Of a DNA stretch of 16,780 bases, positions 7,210 to 15,338 are shown piece after piece. Every line of letters begins with the position of its first letter. The stretch's first letter is position 1. A program made the position numbers and the translations under genes. Source of the DNA: Holosporales bacterium. GTDB taxonomy: Bacteria; Pseudomonadota; Alphaproteobacteria; UBA3830; JAIRMZ01. Location: assembly GCA_031258355.1 (NCBI GenBank), contig JAIRMZ010000003.1, forward strand, positions 1 to 16,780. The letters are read 5' to 3'. A model generated the notes under the pieces. The model saw only the letters and a program-made list of their open reading frames with translations, ran no database searches and was not told the DNA's origin.

Positions 7210-9408
7210 ATGAAGAAAGGAATAGCGTCGTCTCTCCGGGAGGTTTTTCTTCCCGTTATCGGCGGGATATATGGTCTCATTGGTCTAGCGATAGGAGGGG
7301 CATTATGCACGTATAAGGCGGAGGAACCGTCTTGGAATACGTCTGTAGAGACCTTGAAAGGGTCTTTGTTTATTTTTGGAAATACTCTTGCAGATCTTTT
7401 GATCCAGTTCTTTGGATTAGCTTCATGTCTTTGGCCACTCGCTTTCCTGTGTGCTGGTTGGAAGAAGATGCACGGAAAATCCTCCCTAAAAGGCGCCTTT
7501 TTGGGAACAGCGGGAGCAGTTCTCCTTCTCTCTCTTGCGCTAGGAGATGTCTCCCCTCACTTGGCGCCCTGGCCTGTCCCTCTGGGGGGTGCGTTTGGTG
7601 CACTTGTTTGGCGCACGAGCCGTCCCTTTCTGCCAACTCCCCTTTTAATTACTCTATCAAGTTGTCTCAGTTTTTTCTTATTTTTTAGTGCATTACGCCT
7701 TTCCATCCCCTCCCCTCCCTTTTTGAGAAAAAACTCCTTTAGAAGGAGACCTCCGCTCTCTGAAAGCTGGTCACGTTTCTCTGAAGCTTTTTCCCTAATT
7801 CCGTTGACAGATAGAGCCAAGCCATCAGAAGAGATCCCTCTTCTTGGGGGCGGATTTAGTTCTTTATCTTCTTCTTTCGAGAAGGAAGGATTCAAGATGG
7901 AGGAAGCAGATCCCTTGAACTTAGCGATGCCTGAAGGGTACGTCTTGCCTGCACTAGATCTTCTGTCTTTACCTTCTGAGCGTGAGGAGCCTATTAGCGC
8001 CGCAGCCGCAGCTGCAAATGCTGAGCATCTTATGCATGTGCTGAACGACTTTGGTGTGAAGGGCGAGATCGTGGACACTAAGCCCGGCCCTGTTGTAACG
8101 CTCTACGAATTACATCCTGCGGCGGGTATCAAATCTTCTCGCGTTATCGGATTATCTAACGACATTGCGCGATCCATGAGCGCTGTGTCTGCACGTGTCG
8201 CGGTTGTTCCTGGGAAAAACGTGATTGGGATCGAGCTCCCCAATACCAAACGGCAGACCGTCTATCTGCGCGAACTCCTTGCCTCTTCAGCTTATGAAAA
8301 ATTTCCTGGTTCCTTGGCCTTAGCTCTTGGGAAGAGCATCGGTGGAGTCCCTGTGGTTGTCGACTTGGCGCGCATGCCTCATCTTCTCGTTGCGGGCACG
8401 ACGGGATCCGGGAAATCGGTCTCGGTAAATACGATGATTTTATCTCTCGTGTATCGCCTTTCTCCAGCGCAATGCCGCTTCATCATGGTGGATCCGAAGA
8501 TGCTAGAACTCTCAGTATACGACGGTATCCCACATCTTCTTACACCTGTTGTGACCGATCCGAAAAAGGCTGTGGTCGCGCTCAAGTGGACGGTGCGCGA
8601 GATGGAAAATCGTTATAAGGCGATGGCGCGCCTCGGTGTTCGTAATATTGAAGGATACAATGCTCGTCTTACGGAAGCACAAAAGCACGAAGAGCCCCTA
8701 TTGCGCCGCGTTCAGACAGGTTTTGACCCAGAGTCTGGACTCCCTATCTATGAAAACCAACCGTTAGATCTCGCGCCTCTTCCTTACATTGTCGTGATCG
8801 TAGATGAGATGGCGGACCTCATGTTGGTAGCGGGAAAGGATATTGAAAACGCTGTGCAACGCCTCGCTCAAATGGCACGAGCAGCAGGTATCCACCTTAT
8901 CATGGCCACGCAACGCCCCTCTGTTGATGTCATCACGGGCACTATTAAGGCCAATTTCCCGACCAGGATCAGTTTCCACGTTACCTCCAAAATTGATAGC
9001 CGCACGATTCTTGGCGAGCAAGGCGCCGAGCAGCTCCTTGGCCAAGGGGACATGTTGTACATGGCCACAGGCGGACAAATCATGCGCGTGCATGGGCCTT
9101 TTGTCGCGGACCACGAGGTGGAAGCCGTCGTCAATGAACTTAAAGAGCAAGGGGAACCGCAGTACATGCTCGATATTATCCAAGAAGGAGAAGAAGAGGT
9201 GGAGGAGCTTTTCGATGAAGGCGGTGTGGACCCTCTTTTCGAGGAAGCCCTATCCGTTATTCGACGGGAAGGAAAGGTCTCCACAAGTTTTATTCAGCGT
9301 CATCTGCAGATCGGCTACAACCGTGCAGCACGTATCGTCGATCAGATGGAGGCACGCGGCGTTGTGAGCCCCGCCAATAGAGTTGGAAAAAGAGAAATTA
9401 TCGGATGA
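7210..9408 (+). CDS. ftsK: DNA translocase FtsK
   Basis: Septum-anchored DNA pump that clears and aligns the chromosome termini during division and activates XerCD recombination at dif. The 732 residues show an N-terminal domain with about four membrane segments (roughly 13-34, 58-84, 95-112, 145-164), then a short linker (165-265). The motor domain follows: Walker A GTTGSGKS at 396-403 and Walker B IVVIVDE at 527-533. The C-terminal winged-helix gamma domain (about 668-732, ending in NRVGKREIIG) reads KOPS motifs. The linker is much shorter than in E. coli FtsK (1329 residues) and is common in compact Alphaproteobacteria. ATG at 7210 is preferred to the adjacent GTG at 7207; neither has a ribosome-binding site. 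The stop overlaps the lolA start (ATGA). Confidence 0.97.
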   Translation: MKKGIASSLREVFLPVIGGIYGLIGLAIGGALCTYKAEEPSWNTSVETLKGSLFIFGNTLADLLIQFFGLASCLWPLAFLCAGWKKMHGKSSLKGAFLGTAGAVLLLSLALGDVSPHLAPWPVPLGGAFGALVWRTSRPFLPTPLLITLSSCLSFFLFFSALRLSIPSPPFLRKNSFRRRPPLSESWSRFSEAFSLIPLTDRAKPSEEIPLLGGGFSSLSSSFEKEGFKMEEADPLNLAMPEGYVLPALDLLSLPSEREEPISAAAAAANAEHLMHVLNDFGVKGEIVDTKPGPVVTLYELHPAAGIKSSRVIGLSNDIARSMSAVSARVAVVPGKNVIGIELPNTKRQTVYLRELLASSAYEKFPGSLALALGKSIGGVPVVVDLARMPHLLVAGTTGSGKSVSVNTMILSLVYRLSPAQCRFIMVDPKMLELSVYDGIPHLLTPVVTDPKKAVVALKWTVREMENRYKAMARLGVRNIEGYNARLTEAQKHEEPLLRRVQTGFDPESGLPIYENQPLDLAPLPYIVVIVDEMADLMLVAGKDIENAVQRLAQMARAAGIHLIMATQRPSVDVITGTIKANFPTRISFHVTSKIDSRTILGEQGAEQLLGQGDMLYMATGGQIMRVHGPFVADHEVEAVVNELKEQGEPQYMLDIIQEGEEEVEELFDEGGVDPLFEEALSVIRREGKVSTSFIQRHLQIGYNRAARIVDQMEARGVVSPANRVGKREIIG

Positions 9409-10010
9409 TACGAAAATGGCTCATTCTTCTTTGCCTTTGCTTTCTAGGCGTTAAAGATAGCCACGCCACGCCCCCTTCTACACTGACATTGAGTCAATTG
9501 GAGACGGCCTTGAACCGCCTTACAACGCTCAAGGCACGATTCCAGCAGACGGGACGGAAGGGAGCCCTCACAAGCGGCTGGTTTTTCTGGGAGCGGCCGG
9601 GAAAAGTGCGTTTCGATTACGATGACCCGAATCCGAATCTCATCATTGCAGAAAATGGCCCTTTGTATCATGTCGACAAAGAGTTGAAAGAACGCTCTGA
9701 GATTCCACGATCCAATCCTCTGTACTTATTTCTGAAGAAGACCATCAGTTTTCGCCAGAAAAGAACACGAATCTTGTTTTTTGCTAAGAAAGAAGGAGCT
9801 ATCCAACTAATGCTTGCTGTTAATGGAGAGTCTGGAACGTTAACCTTATTCTTCGATGTTGCAACACTGCATCTTCAGCGCTGGATCTTAGAGGACGATG
9901 CGCGTAATCAAACGATAATCGAGCTGGAGAATTGCATCTATGGAGAAAAATTTCCTCCGACCGTTTTTCAGCTTATAAAGCTCCCAAAAGGGAAGTTTGA
10001 AAAAGGATAA
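9405..10010 (+). CDS. lolA: Outer-membrane lipoprotein carrier LolA
   Basis: Periplasmic chaperone that takes lipoproteins from the LolCDE transporter to the outer membrane. The 201 residues start with a signal peptide (MIRKWLILLCLCFLGVKDSHA, cleavage likely after Ala21; quoted here as MIRKWLILLCL and CFLGVKDSHA). The mature part shows the LolA opening: LETALNRLTTLKARFQQTG, then GWFFWERPGKVRFDYDDPNP, the classic RPGKxRxxY strand. The start overlaps the ftsK stop by 4 bp (ATGA), which implies translational coupling; ftsK-lolA adjacency is common in Alphaproteobacteria. The stop lies only 2 bp from the stop of the convergent tamA, so no terminator fits between the genes. Confidence 0.93.
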   Translation: MIRKWLILLCLCFLGVKDSHATPPSTLTLSQLETALNRLTTLKARFQQTGRKGALTSGWFFWERPGKVRFDYDDPNPNLIIAENGPLYHVDKELKERSEIPRSNPLYLFLKKTISFRQKRTRILFFAKKEGAIQLMLAVNGESGTLTLFFDVATLHLQRWILEDDARNQTIIELENCIYGEKFPPTVFQLIKLPKGKFEKG

Positions 10011-10012
10011 GA

Positions 10013-11884
10013 TTAAAGGGTTTGTCCGATGCTGATCATCAGCTGGAGCTTCGCATCAATCTTTGGACGAATTCTCAAAGGTCGTGCGATATCAACCCGC
10101 AGAGGTCCTATTTCGGTCAAATAGCAAAAACCCAACCCTAGACCTGTAAACCAATCATGAGCGAGCTTTGGGAAAAGGCTCTGAGAGACTTTCGCGCTTT
10201 CGATAAAGAAGATCCCAGATAATTGGCCCACCAGACGGAGGCGCAGCTCTCCCCCTCCTTCCCAAACGGATCGTCCCCCAACAGGGTGTTGCTGCGCTGC
10301 GTCAAGGGGCCCAGCATATTGCAAAGCATATCCGCGAACAGAATGATTCCCTCCGGCATAAAGCCTCTTATCTGTGGGAATATGTTCAAATTTCTGCCAG
10401 AGAACCTGGCGTAAATGCGTCCATCCGGCGATCACATAATTTCCCGACCGATCGAGGGGGCAGTAAACCGAAAGTCTTTCTTTTATCAGACACAATCCTC
10501 TCTGAGTACTTTTGTCGGGTTGCATGATACTGCCTCCTTGAGGATGTAGTCCCAAAGAGAGGCATATCCCTCTTTTGGGATTAAGAGCGTTATCGGTGGT
10601 GTCTAAAACCATTTCTGAGGAAAAACCTACCAGATTGTAGAGATGGACTCCCCGTCCTTCAACACGAAAGCTTTCTATCGTCGGACCGATTGTAAAGCGC
10701 AGGATCGTCTTTAAAGGAATATCTAGGAAAGTTTCCGCTGTGAATCCATAACGAAAAAACCCGATAGTTGTTTCTTGAAGAAACGTCCCTCGAGTGATGA
10801 GCGTATATCCTGCAGAGAAAACATCCGGCTCCATCAAATCACCGCTCACCGCAAAATTGTATCGGGTCGCTCCTTCTCCGTGCAGGTTCGTATAAGTAGG
10901 CGGACTTCCTGAGAGACTCACACGCATCTGGTCACCACACCCAAAAGGATTGAACTTTGTCAGAGAGACTTTTCCTTTTATGCCACGCCACCAATCCTGG
11001 CCTGCCGCAGCCTTGTAGGTAGAGAACCGTCCTCCCAACGAGAGGAGATGCGTGGGGATCATTCCTACCTTAATCTTGATGGGAATGAGAGAGTGTTTGT
11101 CGGCTTTCTGCGCTACTTCTATCTTGACGGAGGAGAAGAGTTTCGTGGCAATGAGTGCTTGTCTCGTCGCCTCTATCTCACGTGCATCGAATAATGACCC
11201 CTCTCGGAAAGTCACTCTATTCCTCAAGAAAGTCGCAGGTAAAGCATCTGCTCCGACAAAGGTGACCGGACCAAAGAAAACTCGCGGACCCGTCTCAATG
11301 AGACACTGGAATTTTGTCTTCTTCTGAGTGTGATCCACGATTAATTCTTTATTTTTAAGTTCCGCCATGGGAAATCCCTTCTTCTTGAGTCGATTGAGGG
11401 CTTTCTGCTCAATTTGCGTTAAAAGCGCTAGGGTATTTCTCTGATTTGCAAATCTTCGCGTGAGGGGCACAAGGAGAGGGAGGGGCTCCCGAGTGTTCAC
11501 CTCTAATAACTGGATTTCTTCAAGGATAAAAGCATCTCCTGGCTGGACATCAAACAGAAGAACAATTCCCTGAGGTGTTGTTTGAAAAATATATTGTACT
11601 TGCGCCGAGAAATATCCTTGGGCACGAAGATGCTGTTCAAGGGTTGCAATATCTTTGCGGGCGCGTTCTTTAAGAAGAGAAATGTGGTGAACAGGACGGT
11701 CCTGCATCTGGTAGGAAAGCAGCTCCTCGGCAAACGTTTCTGGTAGAGCCTCCCGAAAACGAGTTTGGACTTGATAAGACAACCCTGTTGGCTCTTGGGA
11801 AGAAGAAAACAGAGGGAGAAAAAGAACAAACCACGCAATAAAGGTGAAAAAGATCCTTTGTATCGTATCGTTCTTTGAAAGCAT
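10013..11884 (-). CDS. tamA: TamA, Omp85-family outer-membrane assembly protein
   Basis: Outer-membrane barrel that, with TamB, helps insert autotransporters and other outer-membrane proteins. The 623 residues have an N-terminal signal segment (about 11-29), periplasmic POTRA domains (about 35-275, three expected) and a 16-strand barrel. The Omp85 signatures DTTDNALNPKRG (428-439) and the lid-loop VRGY (516-519) are present. The end, LRVDIARPL then LQLMISIGQTL, matches the closing strands of the family, though the last residue is Leu rather than the usual Phe. The only ATG able to start this frame before the signal peptide is 11884, which lacks a Shine-Dalgarno site; an in-frame TGA lies just upstream. 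The strong site GAGGAAG serves an ATG at 11903 in another frame. It follows tamB on the same strand after 60 bp. Confidence 0.92.
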   Translation of the reverse strand: MLSKNDTIQRIFFTFIAWFVLFLPLFSSSQEPTGLSYQVQTRFREALPETFAEELLSYQMQDRPVHHISLLKERARKDIATLEQHLRAQGYFSAQVQYIFQTTPQGIVLLFDVQPGDAFILEEIQLLEVNTREPLPLLVPLTRRFANQRNTLALLTQIEQKALNRLKKKGFPMAELKNKELIVDHTQKKTKFQCLIETGPRVFFGPVTFVGADALPATFLRNRVTFREGSLFDAREIEATRQALIATKLFSSVKIEVAQKADKHSLIPIKIKVGMIPTHLLSLGGRFSTYKAAAGQDWWRGIKGKVSLTKFNPFGCGDQMRVSLSGSPPTYTNLHGEGATRYNFAVSGDLMEPDVFSAGYTLITRGTFLQETTIGFFRYGFTAETFLDIPLKTILRFTIGPTIESFRVEGRGVHLYNLVGFSSEMVLDTTDNALNPKRGICLSLGLHPQGGSIMQPDKSTQRGLCLIKERLSVYCPLDRSGNYVIAGWTHLRQVLWQKFEHIPTDKRLYAGGNHSVRGYALQYAGPLDAAQQHPVGGRSVWEGGGELRLRLVGQLSGIFFIESAKVSQSLFPKLAHDWFTGLGLGFCYLTEIGPLRVDIARPLRIRPKIDAKLQLMISIGQTL

Positions 11885-11944
11885 CCACAGGGAAGTCTCT
11901 CATGTCTTCCTCTTTGAGAGCAATTGGCGAAACGCGCTGAAAGC

Positions 11945-14935
11945 TTAAAAAGGCTGACGCCAGGTGAGACCAAATTCTCCGTTCGTTCGCGCTTCCAGCA
12001 TTGTCCGTTGTGTTAACGTCACTTGGACACTGAGCTCTGTTGTATTGAGATCAAGCTCGTTATCGAGTCCTACAAAGATTCTGTTGTTGATATATTTTCC
12101 TAATGTTAATGTTCTATTGATCAGCGTTCCCCCTTCCGTTTCTGTATTATAAAGTACAGTATCGATGCCAGAAATTTCTCGCATCGTGTCAAGAACCTCG
12201 AGAGGGGAAAGGGTTTCTCCTTGAAAGCCGGAAGCCGCATGTAGCAATTGCACCATTTCTGGTGGAGAGAGCACGGAGACAAATTTATTAAAGAGCAAGA
12301 GAGAGAGAATATCCTCAACAGAATGATCCGGCCAAGAGGTAAGTTGAAAATAAGTTTTTGTGGGAGTTGTGACGATTGCTAGGAAAGCTTCGAGGTCTCC
12401 GAGCGCCTTCCGCCCTTTCAGGTGTACGGCTGGATCGAGAGGGGCTTGCGCAGTATAGACAATTTTACCATGTGTAAACGGTAAATGTCGTCCATATAAG
12501 TCTAAATGCCCATGACGCAAATGCAAAAGGCCCTCTAGCGCGATAGGGGCCTCTCTTCCTCCTACGAGTTTTAAGGTCCCACGCCACAGAGATTCAACAG
12601 ATTGGCCGTGTACTTCTACCTCTGGACAGGGAAGCGTGACAGAGCACAGAAAGGGAAGATAAAGAGGGGAGCGCTTCTGAAAAGGGGTCCGTTCTTTATG
12701 AGGACCTCTTTCCGTGATGTGGAGATTTCCGAGATCTTCTGTGGAGGATTTTACAATCAAAAAATCAACAAAGGGTAATGTGAGCTTTCCTGTTAGGGAG
12801 ATGTTGGGAAATTGCCCGGACAAATAGATGGAGCCAAGAGCCGCAACCTTCAGATCATCTTGCTCAATAATCAACAAATTATGTAAATTTAATTGTAGTT
12901 TCGTATAGGCCTTTAGCTCAGGGAGGAATGTGAGGAATCCGGTGATGGAACCCTTTCCCTGTTGTCGATCACGTAACGTAACGGATTGCAGCACTAGGCG
13001 ATTCCCTTGCGCTATGCCGGAGATATTGATGGCGTAAAAGGCTGTTCCTGCTCCTCCGAGCTCGAACAACCCTTCGTGCACAGCAAAGGTGCCGGAGAGA
13101 GTGGGCGCTTGCAGGTTCCCTATTCCTTCTAAAGCCGCGTTAAACCAGCCATCGATCAGCACCCCTTCTGGGAGAAGGCCCAAGAGCTCCAACAAGCGGC
13201 CAATCTTCACTTTGGCGCGAACAGTTCCTGAGAAGGGTTGTTGTGTCAGAGAAGACAAAAAATTCTGTTTTTTTTTAGGAGCGAAGGAAATCTCTCCATT
13301 AAGAGAATCGCCCCAATGGTCCTTTGCGTGCAAAACCCCTCGTAAGTACTCTGGAGTTATCTCTGCATATCCCTCGCAAAGGTCTTGACCTGTGCGATCT
13401 GCTAAAGTGGCCGTAGCGTTCCCTTCAGGATAGAAAGGCAACCCTTTGAGGAAGATTTGCCCAGAAAGATAATTCTTTCCAGAAGAACTTTTGAGAACGA
13501 AAAGCCGCTTTCCTTGTGCCTGCACAGAAAAATTGTCTGGTGTTCCTAGCACTTTCCAAAAAAGGGGATTCCCCTCTTTCCAGCCCAATCCTCCAGAAAA
13601 ATGAAAGCGGCCGTGATGCCAGGTCCCTTGTATACGCTGATGAAGCTTGAGTATGCCGCTTTGCAACGTATGAACTTCTCCAGATCCCTTTTGGAAATCC
13701 CAGGAACCTTGCACGCGAATCGATCCTAAGGGTGCCAAGACGGTTTCTAATGTAAAGGCATGGGCGCCATTTGCCGGGACAAGCTCCCAAGAGCAGGTCG
13801 GGAGGGGACCGTAGGGGCTGGTAATTTCCCGGGCCTCTCCCTTCAGAGAGAATTGGAACAGATCGCCTTCAGGGAGGGTCCCAGACAGCGTCCCTTGCGC
13901 AATCTTCCAATCTTCATAATGTAAAGAATTCACTTGCGCCGTGAGGGAAAGCACCGCTTTCCCAGAAGCTTCTCCGCATTGAATATGCACCGTTCCTTGA
14001 CCCATTAAAGGAAGATCCCAAAAAGAAGCAAGCGTCTTCATATCGGTTATTGTGAGCTGGCCCTTTCCTTTGCGTGGAAAAGGAAGCTGGTCAAGATCGA
14101 TGACAAGCGGCTCCTCTATGTGGAGAGTCATCGTTGAGCAAGAAAGGTCCCCCGTCCGCACCGTGAGATATTTTTGTTGATCGATAGAGAGATCTCCTCG
14201 CAATGTCCAAGATTGCTCCTGTCCCTTAGCTTCGGCTTGTAGGCGTGTATCAAAGGTTGCTCCTAGGCGAGTTGTTCCTTGAAGGGATATATCTTGAAAT
14301 TTTCTTTCCTCCCATTCTCCTGAAGGCGCGGTCGCTTGCCAGGTCACTTCTCCATTTTCCGAAAAAGGAAAAGACGCTGTTCCTGTGATTTTAAGATGAG
14401 GGATATGCAACTGATCGGTCTCTAGCGTTCCCTTAATCGTAAAAGTAACCGTCTCTCCTATTTGCGCCGTTAGGGTCGCTTGTTGTTTTTCCTCCTTCAA
14501 CGTAAGCCAAAGCGTATCGGCATCTCCCACACGTTCGAGACGGATGTCCTGTAGAACGCTGTTTTTTCGTGGGAAGTCTGGAGGAAAGGCTACTTCTTGG
14601 ATGCGACAAGAGAGAAGCTCTGGAGGAAGGGGCAACGCCTTGTGTGTAGGATGAGGGAAAAACCTTTTGTAAAATTGGAGAGGGTTGAAGCTCAGAAAGA
14701 CGCCTCGGAAGGGGCAGGGACCCCATTGCGTGTTTGCTGTAAGCTGTTGGCAGGCGATGCGCATGGGGAAGAACAGGTACAAATCCTCTTCGGCGAAGGA
14801 AAGCCCGTAAGGCTGCGTAATTTTGGCGATACCCTTATATAAGACGTGATGACCTTGTCGCGTTTGCAGAAAAGCCCATCCCCCAAGCCCTCCTACCAAC
14901 AGGAATATCCCGAGCGTCTTCCCTATGGATTTCAT
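11945..14935 (-). CDS. tamB: TamB, inner-membrane-anchored translocation and assembly protein
   Basis: Spans the periplasm as a long beta-taco or groove, partners TamA and is implicated in outer-membrane protein assembly and lipid transport. The 996 residues begin with a signal anchor (about 8-24, GIFLLVGGLGGWAF). A long beta-rich repeat-like body follows, and the C-terminal TamB domain (DUF490, roughly 640-996) ends in the typical aromatic motif FGLTWRQPF. Family members such as E. coli TamB are about 1259 residues, so this one is short. The body is consistent with AsmA/TamB-like bridge proteins; the DUF490 end and the neighbouring tamA make TamB the best call. GGGGAGG lies only 3 nt before the ATG. 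tamB is first and tamA second, the reverse of the usual order. Confidence 0.92.
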   Translation of the reverse strand: MKSIGKTLGIFLLVGGLGGWAFLQTRQGHHVLYKGIAKITQPYGLSFAEEDLYLFFPMRIACQQLTANTQWGPCPFRGVFLSFNPLQFYKRFFPHPTHKALPLPPELLSCRIQEVAFPPDFPRKNSVLQDIRLERVGDADTLWLTLKEEKQQATLTAQIGETVTFTIKGTLETDQLHIPHLKITGTASFPFSENGEVTWQATAPSGEWEERKFQDISLQGTTRLGATFDTRLQAEAKGQEQSWTLRGDLSIDQQKYLTVRTGDLSCSTMTLHIEEPLVIDLDQLPFPRKGKGQLTITDMKTLASFWDLPLMGQGTVHIQCGEASGKAVLSLTAQVNSLHYEDWKIAQGTLSGTLPEGDLFQFSLKGEAREITSPYGPLPTCSWELVPANGAHAFTLETVLAPLGSIRVQGSWDFQKGSGEVHTLQSGILKLHQRIQGTWHHGRFHFSGGLGWKEGNPLFWKVLGTPDNFSVQAQGKRLFVLKSSSGKNYLSGQIFLKGLPFYPEGNATATLADRTGQDLCEGYAEITPEYLRGVLHAKDHWGDSLNGEISFAPKKKQNFLSSLTQQPFSGTVRAKVKIGRLLELLGLLPEGVLIDGWFNAALEGIGNLQAPTLSGTFAVHEGLFELGGAGTAFYAINISGIAQGNRLVLQSVTLRDRQQGKGSITGFLTFLPELKAYTKLQLNLHNLLIIEQDDLKVAALGSIYLSGQFPNISLTGKLTLPFVDFLIVKSSTEDLGNLHITERGPHKERTPFQKRSPLYLPFLCSVTLPCPEVEVHGQSVESLWRGTLKLVGGREAPIALEGLLHLRHGHLDLYGRHLPFTHGKIVYTAQAPLDPAVHLKGRKALGDLEAFLAIVTTPTKTYFQLTSWPDHSVEDILSLLLFNKFVSVLSPPEMVQLLHAASGFQGETLSPLEVLDTMREISGIDTVLYNTETEGGTLINRTLTLGKYINNRIFVGLDNELDLNTTELSVQVTLTQRTMLEARTNGEFGLTWRQPF

Positions 14936-14964
14936 ACGCCTCCCCTTCCCTCACGATATTAGGG

Positions 14965-14976
14965 GGAGAGCTCTCC
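14965..14976. promoter_or_regulatory. 12-bp palindrome upstream of tamB
   Basis: GGAGAGCTCTCC is a perfect 12-bp palindrome 30 bp before the tamB ATG. On the minus strand a consensus TTGACA (plus 14995-15000) lies upstream, with the palindrome occupying the place where a -10 box would be expected. It may be an operator or a site for a non-standard sigma factor, or a chance palindrome. Confidence 0.3.
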
Positions 14977-15257
14977 GGAGGAAAAGGTTTGTACTGTCAA
15001 ACATAGGATTTTGTGAGAGCAATGCTGGAAGCCTTTGAGAAAAGAGGATCTTCTTTGTTGTGTTATAGAGGGGGATGGCTTTTTCTATAATTCTCCTCTC
15101 TATCTTTTTTATGAAACACCTTTCTATATATCTACACCGCTTATAATAAGGATTATATACTCATAATCTTTCAATTAGCTCATTCTCTAGAAAGGATCAA
15201 TACCATACCATTACTGTGTTTTAATTCTTGAGGAGAGGATTTCTTGGAGGTTGTGAA

Positions 15258-15267
15258 GGGGGGGGGG
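15258..15267. repeat. Homopolymer run of ten G
   Basis: Ten consecutive G on the plus strand, followed by AGG. It lies 71 bp beyond the sulfotransferase stop and 323 bp before the tamB start, outside any gene. Such runs are prone to slippage and to sequencing error. Confidence 0.9.
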
Positions 15268-15338
15268 AGGCCCGAGGCTCTCATATGTTTTAATCTGACT
15301 AAGGCCTAAAAAGGCAGTGATTATCCTATTATTCTCCT

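Larger units (their letters stand above)
14936..15338. other. 403-bp intergenic region between the sulfotransferase gene and tamB
   Basis: No reading frame with coding character and no tRNA-like fold was found. It holds the tamB ribosome-binding site, the 12-bp palindrome at 14965-14976, AT-rich DNA with several TATAAT-like boxes around 15121-15170 that lack matching -35 boxes, and a run of ten G at 15258-15267. GCCTAAAAAGGC (15304-15315) is a 4-bp stem after the sulfotransferase stop, too weak to call a terminator. Confidence 0.6.

Noticed and set aside
7557..8078. 173-codon minus-strand frame opposite the ftsK linker
   Set aside because: Low-complexity lysine/serine-rich translation, no ribosome-binding site, opposite a clear gene.
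8843..9367. 174-codon plus-strand frame and 138-139-codon minus-strand frames inside ftsK
   Set aside because: They lie within the conserved motor and gamma domains of FtsK and show no family features of their own.
15142..15157. TATAAT-like boxes on both strands in the AT-rich part of the tamB upstream region
   Set aside because: Neither has a -35 hexamer at 16-18 nt, and there is no plus-strand gene for the forward box to serve.
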